From assembly GCF_963678635.1 (NCBI RefSeq), contig NC_087067.1, positions 2,480,001 through 2,544,000 of the forward strand: 64,000 nt of DNA, read 5' to 3'. Positions 1-9,960 of this stretch are shown piece after piece (the first letter of the stretch is position 1; the number at the start of each line of letters is the position of its first letter). Both the position numbers and the translations under genes were made by a program. The DNA comes from Symsagittifera roscoffensis (Eukaryota > Xenacoelomorpha > Acoela > Convolutidae). The notes below the pieces were generated by a model. The model did no database searches. It had not been told where the DNA came from and was given only the letters and a program-made list of their open reading frames with translations.

Positions 1-498
1 AGTTTTTTGAATTTTTGCTGTTTTTGATTTCAAAAAGGCACTAAAATAATAAAAAAAACTATGTTTACTAAATTATAACACATTTTTTACGTTTTAAATA
101 GATTTTTATTAAGCTTTTAAGCCATTAAAATAATCTACTCTTAAAATAAGCCTGTTTGCTTGCTTTATTCGATCAAATTGCGACAAAAAACCAAAATTTA
201 AAAACTTCAAACCGGTTTTTAACGACACTGGGATATTTTTTTGGAATGTTTCAAAGTCGTTCAAATCACGACTGCAAGAGTTTTTTTTATGACAAATCAC
301 TCAACTCTCTCCGATGATTATTTGTCTAGCTGATTTTGCGTGGAAAACAATTAAAAGAAAAACTAAAACACACCCGAATACAAAGTTCTTCCCCATTTTT
401 CACTTTGCACTTGATATTGCGTGTGGGTAGAAAAGTTGCCAAAGAATGAAATGGTTTTGACCATAAAAACTCCAGATTTCCTAGTGAGCACTCGGAAC

Positions 499-723
499 CA
501 GGCGCGTATCTAGGAATTTCTCGAGGAAGGGGGCGGATTATCAAAAATTTAAGACTTTTGCGCGCTCCACCCTCAAACTTAGTATAGATTGGCGGCTAAG
601 GCACCTTTAAAAAACTTTTAAGGTCAGTCAGCCAAAAGTGGGTATCCCAAAATAGTATCGAGGGGGCCCTTTGGGTTGGCAGGGGGTCGAATCCCTGAGG
701 GGGGAGGGGGGTGGACGCTACTG
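499..723 (+). mobile_element. Short hAT-like MITE copy
   Basis: The 5' end resembles the CAGGGGCGGATCTAGGATTT-type terminus seen in full copies elsewhere in the window. The internal landmarks (gcgcgctccaccctcaaa, ttgggttggcagggg, tcgaatccctgag) follow in the same order. The flanks ctcggaac (491-498) and ctcggagc (724-731) match at 7 of 8 bases, as expected for an aged hAT target duplication. It is about half the length of the 430-bp copies, so it is internally deleted. Confidence 0.65.
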
Positions 724-1209
724 CTCGGAGCATTCAAAGTTTTCACCTTGACTAATGAGATTTGATACAAACAGTCAGATATGTGATCATAGTATAGTTG
801 ATTAAGATACAACTTATACATTGCAGGGGTTGATTTGAAGGCGGGCTTTGGCAGTAATCGTTCCGACTTCCAGAAATTGGACGTTGTAGCCGCCCAAAGG
901 GATTCCTCTTGGTAACCTCTTGGTACTACTGTATAACATCCACTTTTAGCTTACCAAACCTAAAATTTTTCTGGGGATAATAATTGCAAATTATAATGTG
1001 GAGCGCTAAATTTTGATCAAAACCTTCGATAATTTTTCAAAACCACTTTTTTGGTTCATTTTTGCAAATTTTATCTGTAGCGCAGAAGCTTTTGATAAAG
1101 TTGGGTGTTTTTGGCGTTTTCACAAAAACTCAGAAATCAACATGGTCAACTAAATAATCTTCTAAGTTTATTATTTCTATATAAAAATTGGGATCAAAAC
1201 TTTCCATTT

Positions 1210-1258
1210 AAGAAAAAATCCTACGCCCCCCATCCCATCGAGAAATTCCTAGATCGGC
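1210..1258 (-). mobile_element. Fragment of the hAT-like MITE, reverse orientation
   Basis: The reverse complement reads ggccgatctaggaatttctcg followed by a G-rich run, which matches the first ~45 bases of the family. Nothing of the rest of the element is recognisable. Confidence 0.45.
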
Positions 1259-1973
1259 CCCTAATCCACCGCTCAATCAAGTCATGGATACAATTCAATA
1301 AAACCCTCTTTTATGCAATCAGTTTCATTTATACAAATATGGGCGAATGACAAGGAAACGGGGTCGGATCTAGACAGTAAAATTAATAACGAACTAAACA
1401 AACAAATTGAAGACATTTTGGCGACAGATTGATTGTTTCACAATTTGCTTGCTCTCAAATCTAACGAAAGTAAGACTAAATGCTGTAAAAAATTGTTATT
1501 CAACATTCGGCTAATAATTTTCTTCCAATTGGGCGTCTTGCTCCGCTTTGTTTGCTTTACCGTCTCTCAGAATTGTCTATTAAGTTCATTTTCCGGATCA
1601 GACCCGTCTCCTTGTCATTCACCCAGATATGTTTTGTTTGGGGACTGACCGTTTAGCAGACCAATTTTTTAACATGAAAAGTAAAAAATGAGTCTTTTCG
1701 CAGACCAAACGGAATAAAGTGATGCATGATTGATTGACAGACTTCCGCCTTGGGTTAAGCCTCCCTAATTAAGACAATTATTTCACGATTTGTCATTAAA
1801 ACTATCAATTTTGAAAACATCAATAGTCCAAATTAGCCAAGCGGTCGCTAATCGCCAATGCCGGGTTTGAAGTTAGCGTTCTGACTTGCTAATTGTTCTG
1901 AGTCTGCTAAAACGTTGGTCTCCTAAAAAACTGGCCTGCTAAAATCTCTAGCACCGTTTTGTTTCCTTTAAAG

Positions 1974-2092
1974 GAAGAGAATGGGAAGAGGAACTGCGGC
2001 AGTCTGCACTTCAGAATCAACTACGACTTCTCCAGACAGACTTTGTTGTGTTCAATCATAGAAGCCAAAGACCTTCTCGCCAAAGACAGGGG
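1974..2092 (+). CDS. syt7: Synaptotagmin-7-like exon: start of C2A domain
   Basis: First recognisable coding exon, in frame from base 1974 after a pyrimidine-rich acceptor (gtttcctttaaag), with a donor GGgtaaaa at 2093. It encodes the opening beta strands of a C2A domain (GSLHFRINYDF, then SIIEAKDLLAKDRG), in the order and spacing of synaptotagmin 7. The aspartate in AKDRG is the first calcium ligand of loop 1. It ends in phase 2, which the next exon at 2550 completes to a Gly codon, giving the C2 spacing D-x-x-G-T-S-D. Synaptotagmins are calcium sensors for vesicle and lysosome exocytosis, anchored in the vesicle membrane with C2 domains in the cytosol. The anchor is not in this window. The family is clear; paralogue 7 is inferred by eye from sequence pattern. 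Confidence 0.85.
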
Positions 2093-2549
2093 GTAAAAAA
2101 AAGAGGGACTCTTTGGAGCGCTGGTGGGGGGGGGCTGAACGTTTTTTTAACAACTTTGACCCCCAAAACGTCTCTTTGGCACTGTTTCACAGAAATTTTG
2201 GCCAACCTACTTCAAAGCTTTCTTAAGGTGCTAACTCTGGTAAAATCCCCTTTGAGAAAACTCCAGATCCGCCCCTAGCGACGAATAGCTGCAAACCGGG
2301 TTGATCTAAACAAACTGTCGTTTAAAATTTTCCATAAAAGAAGTGAAAACTCGCCTGTAAATACAAATTTTTGCATGAAAAAAAAACTCATGTAAGGACA
2401 TTTTTGACGGTCAATTCATTGTGAAATATACTTCGAATCAGTTATTCGGTTATAATTGTTTCCTTTAGAGATTTTAAATTTCACAGCTCGTCAGTGTTCT
2501 CCAAAGTAGAGTAGTGAATTAAGGTGAAATTAAATGTGTGTTTTCATAG
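2093..2549 (+). other. Intron between the first two visible C2A exons
   Basis: A 457-bp intron from gtaaaa to catag. Its 3' part (2259-2277) holds gatccgcccctag, the inverted terminus of a hAT-like MITE. The opposite terminal-like string caggggg lies at 2087-2093 across the splice donor. No matching 8-bp target duplication was found, so a complete element is not claimed. Confidence 0.6.
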
Positions 2550-2674
2550 AGGCACCAGTGACCCTTATGTGCGAGTGAGTTTGCTGCCGGACTCTAGCAA
2601 GAAGAAAAGACAACAGACCAAGGTCGTCTTCCGGTCACTCAGCCCCTCCTGGAACGAGACACTCGTGTTCAATG
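2550..2674 (+). CDS. syt7: Synaptotagmin-7-like exon: central C2A domain
   Basis: The 125-bp exon runs between a tttcatag acceptor and a G|gtaggc donor. A second AG at 2550-2551 is possible as acceptor, but only a start at 2550 keeps phase with the exon ending at 2092. It encodes the loop-1 motif GTSDPYVRV, whose Asp is the second calcium ligand, then a Lys/Arg-rich strand ([10 protein letters not shown]) and [11 protein letters not shown]. The SxSWNET strand is diagnostic of synaptotagmin C2A. The exon ends in phase 1 and joins the Gly codon at 13361 across a 10.7-kb intron. Confidence 0.9.
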
Positions 2675-5600
2675 GTAGGCCAAAAAATTAAAGATAAAAA
2701 ACTACTCACAGTGTAAGTAGCACAAAAAACTCCCATCCGGATGTGAACTTCATCGGGGCAGGTTTGCTTGATTTATTTTATGCCGACCAAAATCAAAACG
2801 GAGGCCAAATTGTAGTTTTTACGATTTGTAAAAGAAATTCGCTACAGCGAAAATTGCTTTGGCGTTGAAGCCGCAACACGGTTAACACGGTTATATTTCG
2901 TTGATCTTTTGGCTCTATTGGAATCCGGAGACAAATGGTCAAATAATCGTAGCTCAAAATTGTTCCAAAAGCAGCAATATTTGCGGAATCCGGAACAATA
3001 TTAGCGGCAAATAGAACGATTTGTTTATTTCTTAAAAAATCAACAATAGCCCTAAATGTTCCGAACGCCCCTTGTTGCTATTGAATATTTATTGGCAAAA
3101 AAATTTAAAAAAAAACTTTTTATTTTAAAAATTTTAATTTTTGAACAATATCAAGCAGCAATTTGAGTGGTACCAAATTAATACGACCGATTAGCCTGCC
3201 TCAAATGAATTTGGAACAATTTTGTAGAATGGGATCATGCTTTTGGCATCATAAATAAAATCTTCACAGCGCTCATAAAATAGTCCATAGTATGACCAAA
3301 ATTTCAGACTTCTAACCCTCAATACTTAACTAAAAAAAAATGAAGGTGACAAATTTTCAGTTGTGTATGAAAAGTTTGAAGCAAAAAATATTAACTCGAT
3401 CGCTGAAACTTGACTGAATGAAAAACCACGCTAAGCTTTTTTCAAAAGTCGCTACAAAAAATATGTGTAACGGATTGCACGGTTGCGGAGTCCTTTCACA
3501 AATTGCGGATTTCGCTGAAGTTTTTGCAAAATCTAATTACAAATGATAAAGCCGCATCATTTTGCTGTGTTTGCTAGTTGCGCGTTCCGCAACGCAACTA
3601 ATTATCCGGCAAACGAGGTATTTGGACGTGGTTTCCGCACCAATTTGGAGCATGGATTCCATTTAGATTTCGCAAACATGTTCAAAGGCCTGTTTCTGGA
3701 TTCTAGAAGCTTCTCAGCTCTCCCAAGTTGCAGTTAAATTTATTTTGGTTAAATTATCTGCGCCTCAGATTGATTTATTGAAGCAAAAACTGGGCTAAAA
3801 ATAAACGCTGACCAGATATTTTATGAAAAATTTGACCGAAAAAAAGCCTATTTTTGCTCTCTATGCCCGTCTTCTTTTTATTGCATGTATCTGGTACTCG
3901 AAAATATTTCCTTTTTGATTGTTCCCCTGTGACAAACATTTTTTGTAATTATAATGGATAGAAATAAATCAGTCGGAACAAAGCACATCAGTCGTCTTGT
4001 TGCTATAACCCCAAAAGGCAAAATTTTGTTGTTCTGATGTTCAAACTTTAAAGATCAAAACTTTCAGTTGTGTCGATTTACAATAAAAAAAACGTAACAT
4101 TTAATATCAACGTAGTATTTTAGTGTAAATTTAGTCTCAGTCCGATCTGCAAAAGAAGAACAAAAGCATCCCTTTTCCAAAATCCATTGATCGTTTTCAA
4201 ATAAAAAAAATAGGAATGCATTCATCCAGCAATGAAATATTTTCTTTGAAGCCACAATTCCTAATGAAGATTACTAGTTTTAAATAGCTTTTTGTTATAG
4301 CAAAATAGCAGCAATTGTTAGTTCCTGAATTCCACATTGGGTATTTTTGTTGCAAGTTTTTTGATATCTCTTATTAGTTAAATTAAATGATGCGCAAAAC
4401 TCAGATCTCTGGATCGGTCAATAGTTTTTCGTCAATATTTTGAAGATTTTGATTGTTGAAATCCGATGCTGCACCAAGGTATTTAAGTAAGCATTATCAA
4501 AACAATCCATTCTGCAAGCATCGTCTTGATTTGATGAAAAAATTAGACCGCTTATTGTCATTAGTAAAAAACGATGATCTGCAAAATTGTCAAAAACGAC
4601 CAGTCTTGAATTTACAGCCAAAACGGGCGAATTTTGCATTGACATGTCCTATGACTTTGTATTGACAATTTTAATCATATGACCTGCTTAAATTAGCATT
4701 TATTTTTTCCATTTTTATATTTCGTGGTGCAAAATTGGTATGAACAGCGAAGAAATCACCTTACATGTAGCTATTTTAGTTACTACGAGGCTCCTGTCTG
4801 AAAAACTACAAATATCATTGCCTACCAATTATTTAAATCAATGAAAACAAAAAACTAAAATTAGAAAAAAGAGGCTCCTGTCTAGAAACCTGTCAATATC
4901 ATTGCTTCACGAATATTTAAATCAATGAAAATAAAATTAGAAAGAAAAATGCGAACCAACGATGGGTTGAATTGGGCAAAGAATACAGCGAAGGCGGAAA
5001 AAGTATATGATAAACTATTATATAAACCGGACGAATGCATTTTCGCGGTGTGTTATTTGGTTTGCTCAACCAACAAAAATTGGTAACACTACAAAAATTT
5101 ATAAAATTTTTTTATGATGTGCTCAACTTCTCGGGCAAATGGTCACGTGCATCTTATCATTTTGCCTGCTCTGGTTTTTTTGCAAAAGGTATTGAGCAGT
5201 TTGACCTTATGTTTTCTGCTGGTGAGTTTTTCAAGCTCAAATTTAAATTTTTTCTTGCTATTTTTAGATTCTATCGACTTCCTTTTTTCCTTATTTGTAC
5301 AGCAAAACGGTGCAAGTACTATAATATGAAAATAAAACTATTTTGAAAATAACAATATGAACTTGATTGATGTGTAATTGGACGACTTTGAAAGTTTTTG
5401 AAAACATCTACAACTTGTCTACTGACTGAATGAATTGATTTTAATGGTCCTTCAAACCATCACTCCGTACGGCAAAAAATAAGCTCGAAAGCCGTGAACT
5501 AAATACAAGATATAATACTCCACGTGTTTAAATTGTAGTTTAAAAAATTGTATAAAACTTCTAAGATAAGCGTTTTTATACTTGAAAAAGATGTGACTAG

Positions 5601-6738
5601 CAATTTTCTATAAATAAAAATTGTATGACAAGCATTTTTTCCATATAAAAAAGTTTGAGGTTGCTTCAATTGTTTTTCGTTTTATCCGAAAACACGATAG
5701 CCAAGGGTTATCTCAAAAACTCAAAGATGACATAGCAAAAATCGAACAGGTCAATTTCATGCAAGGATATGCCATGAGAAGACCATTCCATTATAATCAA
5801 AGCAAATATTCGTTTTAACAAAAGATATATCAAGTTTTTACATAATAAACTCAGTTTCGAAATTTACAGTGAATTATAAAAAATAAAATTTGCAACAGCT
5901 AAAATGTTTAATTTTTAGCTAAAAACCGGGTTTTTTGGTAAAAGTTCACTAGTTGAAACCGTTGACCTAGTTCATTGACAAATATATGAACTTTGCACAC
6001 AAAAATATCATTATACATTAAAAATTAGCGAAAATTGAATGTTGACAGTTATAGAAAAAGTGAACAATTTTGCATGCAAAAATTTTTTTCGGAAAAATTT
6101 TGCATGAGCATAGAAATGATTTTTTCTCTAAATTTTTGAAACCTTGCTGAAAAGTTTTTTGTAGCCAAGCAAAAATGTCCATCTTTCATTTTTCATAATA
6201 TTTCCATTTTCAGTTTAGACTCCGCGCATTGCATTGAATAGCAAGCGTTTTTCTTGTATGGAAATTTTTGATCATATGACTAGCAGTTTTTTTGGAGGTC
6301 AAACCGGATCATTTGCGAAATCACTTCATCAAAAACCCGAAAACATTTGGTACAAATATTGCTGCTTTTGATCATAGATTCCAAGTCCGCGACTAATATT
6401 TAGAATCCATATAGCCTAAAGTGCTGGCTTAAAGTATATGAAAAAAGAGTACAAATTTGGCAACGTTAAACGCATTTTTCCTTAACAAAAAGTGAACACA
6501 ATTTTAGCAAAATTACATTGGGTTTGAAGTACATTTTTGAGCCCGACTTTTGCCAAATAAGTTGCATCATTTTAATTTTGCAACCATTTTAAGCAAGGTT
6601 TATCAAATCAATTTTTGAATAAAGTCAACCCAAGTTGAAACGAAAGCGTTTCAAATTTCTAGTTCTTGGTCGTTTTGTCCGGATAATTCAAATCAGCACT
6701 GTATTTTGCTGATTTTAATTACCCGGACACAACAAAAA
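2675..6738 (+). other. First part of the 10.7-kb intron
   Basis: Intronic AT-rich DNA with no exon, RNA gene or recognisable transposon protein. The one structure seen is an ~83-bp imperfect tandem duplication at about 4787-4950, in which each unit begins gaggctcctgtct and ends aaaattagaaa. Confidence 0.55.
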
Positions 6739-6985
6739 GGTACTATTTTACTTGTTTGGTCCCTAATAAAACCAAGGTACAGTATGTGGCTAATTATAAC
6801 GGTACGCATTTTTACTTCGCTATATTACTGTCAAAACGGGCTGTTAGTCAAGCGGTAACGAATCCGGTTACCAACCGCAAGGGGCGTAGGTTCAAATCCC
6901 GTGCTGGCTGTTCTTTTTGAGAAAATAGGCCTGACCAATCATCTAAACTAGTTTTTTCACGGGACCAAACAAGTAAACTAGTACC
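6739..6985 (+). mobile_element. 247-bp inverted-repeat element carrying a tRNA-like core
   Basis: The left end (ggtactattttacttgtttg) and the inverted right end (reverse complement ggtactagtttacttgtttg) form ~30-bp terminal inverted repeats, flanked on both sides by caaaaa. Inside, 6850-6910 has a pol III A box (tagtcaagcgg) and a B box (ggttcaaatcc) whose starts lie 44 nt apart, as in a tRNA gene. There is also a canonical-looking anticodon loop (ttaccaa). The acceptor stem does not pair, so it is not a functional tRNA. A further copy of the terminal sequence occurs at about 11600-11635. Confidence 0.6.
6846..6911 (+). repeat. tRNA-like sequence (SINE head or tRNA pseudogene)
   Basis: It has A-box and B-box pol III promoter elements at tRNA spacing. 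The anticodon stem has four of five pairs and the T stem has one mismatch. The acceptor halves gggctgt and the downstream ggctgt do not pair, so I do not call a tRNA gene. Confidence 0.45.
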
Positions 6986-8185
6986 CAAAAAACACCATGA
7001 AAAAAATAAATTGATTTTTTCTCAATTTGGCTCAGTTTTAGACAAAAAATGAAGACGACAAATCTTGTTTAGAATTGCAGCGAAAATAGTATGAAACTAT
7101 ATGTTTTGCAAAATTCGGACTATTTTGCAGAGCCTATTTTCAAATCATACCCCGAATAATTTGTAGTTTACGGCTACTATTTTACAGACTATCAGTTTGG
7201 AAATTCAATGTTTCAAACTTTGTACTTGACTTTAAACTCAATTCCGGACTACGCATTTTTAGTCGCAGAATTAAGATCGGCGCGACTTTGGATTGTCAAA
7301 CAATAAGTCGCGGATCTCGACCCGGGTAATAACAATCGATGAATTGATAGTCATTACTTCTTGGGAACAATCGAAAGTCGTCGTATAGAGCAAGAACGGA
7401 CTTTGAGCTCTTTTATGGGGGCGTTGGCGCCGTGAAAGCAGTTGCAAAACTTTTCAATCGATAAGAGGGTTTAATTTTCTAGGCACTTAGACTCCCCGAA
7501 GTGGTGATGAAATTCTGTCGATTCGAAATCGATGGAAACAATCGTCTAGACTACTTAATTGCTGACTTCAGATATCTATTTTCGAAGACAACTCTTACAG
7601 AATATCAATTTCTCTTTGATTAATTTGACTTGTCGTAAAAGACCGACCGGCACCAATTTTTTTTTCGTGCTCTCTAAAACTCTAATAATGCAAAGATGAA
7701 TCAAAAAGTATCAATCATCCCTATCTATGAAGTCGATGCTATTATATATGTTGAATACAAATTGCGCAAAAAAGTTACCATAAATGGGAACATGGAACAT
7801 ATGTGAACGAATTAGATTTTTACTCCTAATGACATATCTTGATTTCATATATATTTGTTTTTCGCTGATAACGACTATTAATACGAGCATATTGCAAATT
7901 ATCACTCTCATCGACGTCAGTTTTTATCTTTATAAAAACTATTTTGCTTCGCACCAATCCAAAGTACTTCGAGGAAAAGTCAGTTGTGAATGAGTGACCT
8001 TTAGATAGTAATAAAATGGTGAGGCTTTTTAAGTTGTGAGGGCGATGATCGATTGGTTAAGTCCTGAGGGAAAAAAGAACCCCCTAAATGCGTTATTGAA
8101 GACTTCGAGTATATAAGTAAATATAAAGGACCAAACAATTGGCTAAGCATATTGCAAAAAAGTTATTGACTCCAAAAGCAAACAA
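6986..8185 (+). other. Intronic sequence without recognised features
   Basis: AT-rich intron DNA. The short string ctcgacccggg at 7316-7326 belongs to a motif that recurs at 45-54 kb. No gene or RNA was seen. Confidence 0.5.
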
Positions 8186-8710
8186 GACTGCTCGTATCAG
8201 GGCAAAGCCCTGAATGTTCCGACTGCCTTTTATGGTCTATGAAGCAGTAATAACTTGAAAAAACTTAATGTAAAAAATAAATAAAATGAATTTTTTTTTA
8301 ATTTGAGATTTTTTTGTGAAAACTATCCCCCACACGCCATATAAAGTACAAAATGATAAATTTCGCTTCTAGTAACGAATCAATTATGGCAAATAAGCTT
8401 CCTTCAACCAATTTGGAACGATTTCTAAGACGGATTAAATCTCCGCTTACTCTTTAATAGCGCGAAATATATCGCGCGTTAATTGTCCCAAATTGGCCAA
8501 ATTGCCAATCTTTAAACCCCCATAACTTTATGAAAAACGATCACAGGTAAAATATCTTTTCAAATTTGAGCTCAAGATAACAATACCTTTTGAATGATAT
8601 AAAAAAATTCCGTCAAAAATGGCTAGTTAAAAAGTCGAAATTTGTCTGAAGAAAAAAAAACCCACCCCGAGCACAAATATTCCGTTACTTTCGTATCGAA
8701 AGTCGGAACA
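8186..8710 (+). repeat. 0.5-kb interspersed/tandem repeat, copy A
   Basis: Starts near ctcgtatcagggcaaag and ends cgaaagtcggaacaa. Landmarks shared with the next two copies, in the same order: gttccgactgcc, gccatataaagtacaaa, tcaattatggcaaataa, caaccaatttggaacgattt, gattaaatctccgctta, a palindromic stem-loop built on gcgcga and tcgcgc at about 8461-8480, and ccccgagcacaaatattccg. Near each end, gttccgact and agtcggaac form a short inverted pair. Confidence 0.75.
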
Positions 8711-9230
8711 ACAAAACTATGCTAGTATCAGGGCAAATCGCTGAATGTTCCGACTGCCTTTTAGGACTATGGAGCAGTAATAGATTGAAACAAATTAAGA
8801 ATGTAATAAAATGAAATGAAGGAAATTTTTTTTTATTTAAGATTTTTGCAAAAATCATCCCACCACCAAATCTATCACCATATAAAGTACAAAGTGATAG
8901 CAACAAATCAATTATGGCAAATAAGCTTCTTTCAACCAATTTGGAACGATTTCTATGACAGATTAAATCTCCGCTGACGCGTTAATAGCGCGAAATATAT
9001 CGCGCGTTAATTGTCCCAACTTATTCAAAATGGCAATCTTTAAACCCTTATAACTATACAAAAATGTTACAGGTGAATATCTTTTCAAATTTAAGCTCAG
9101 GACAGAAAAATTTTTTGAATGATATAAAAAATGCCGTCAAAAGTCGCTAGTTAAAGAGTCCAAACTTGTGTGAAAAAAAATCAACCCGAGCACAAATATT
9201 CCGTCATTTTTTTTCATAAGTCGGAACAAT
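8711..9230 (+). repeat. 0.5-kb repeat, copy B
   Basis: Follows copy A almost directly. It has the same ordered landmarks, including the gcgcga/tcgcgc stem-loop at about 8990-9010 and the terminal agtcggaac. It is the most diverged of the three over its second half. Confidence 0.7.
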
Positions 9231-9399
9231 TAACAGCGTACAATTTCTTTTCTTGTCGTTCAATGCCTCAATATTTGAAAACCACAACACTTAACTCTCA
9301 TTCTAGAAAATAACTTCGTTTAAATTGGTAAAATCAGCGAATCTTTGAAGTTTTTTTTGCCATTTAGACCCAAAAGTTGTCTCCAGTATTTAAGAAAAA

Positions 9400-9960
9400 T
9401 GAACACAAATCGGGTACAAGTCTGCTCGTATCAGGGCGAAGCTTGAATGCTCTGACTGCTTTTGAAGGTTCATGTAGCAGCAGTAATAACATAGAAACAT
9501 TATATGAAATAAAACAAAATGAAAATTTTTTTCTAAATTTTGAAATTTTTTATGAAAATCACCCTCCCACACGCCATATAAAGTACAAAAAGATAGTTTT
9601 CGTTCCTTGTAACACATCAATTATGGCAAATAATCTTCGTTCAACCAATTTGGAACAATTTATAAGACGGATTAAATCTCCGCTTACGCGTTAATAGCGC
9701 GAATTATATCGCGCGTTAATTGTCCCAAATTGGTCAAAATGGCCAAAATTGCAATCTTTAAACCCTCATAACTTTACGAAAAATAATCACAGGTGAATTA
9801 TCTTTTCAAATTTAGGCTCAGGGCGACAATACGTTTTGAATGATATATAAAATTCCGTCAAAATGGCTAGTTAAAAAGTCGAAATTTGTCTGAAGAAAAA
9901 AAACCCACCCCGAGCACAAACTTTCCGTTACTTTCGTATCGAAAGTCGGAACAATAACGG
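9400..9960 (+). repeat. 0.5-kb repeat, copy C
   Basis: Third copy, about 170 bp after copy B, with the same landmarks and the stem-loop at about 9697-9716 (gcgcga paired with tcgcgc, one change in the spacer). The 105-codon open frame over it at 9377-9694 is not preserved in the other copies, so it is not a gene. Confidence 0.7.

Larger units (their letters stand above)
1..1973. other. Intronic or upstream sequence, no exon seen
   Basis: This AT-rich stretch precedes the first recognisable synaptotagmin exon. I found no coding exon of the gene here. The short open frames are not conserved-looking and lack splice-bounded structure. It contains one short hAT-like miniature element (499-723) and a reverse fragment of the same family (about 1210-1258). 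The exons for the N-terminal membrane anchor and linker expected of a synaptotagmin must lie further upstream. Confidence 0.6.

Noticed and set aside
2087..2277. Complete hAT-like MITE spanning the first C2A exon donor
   Set aside because: The ends look like termini (caggggg and gatccgcccctag), but there is no 8-bp target duplication and the left end encodes the conserved C2 loop, so chance similarity is likely.
6846..6911. Functional tRNA gene
   Set aside because: The acceptor stem does not pair and the T stem has a mismatch. It lies inside an inverted-repeat element.
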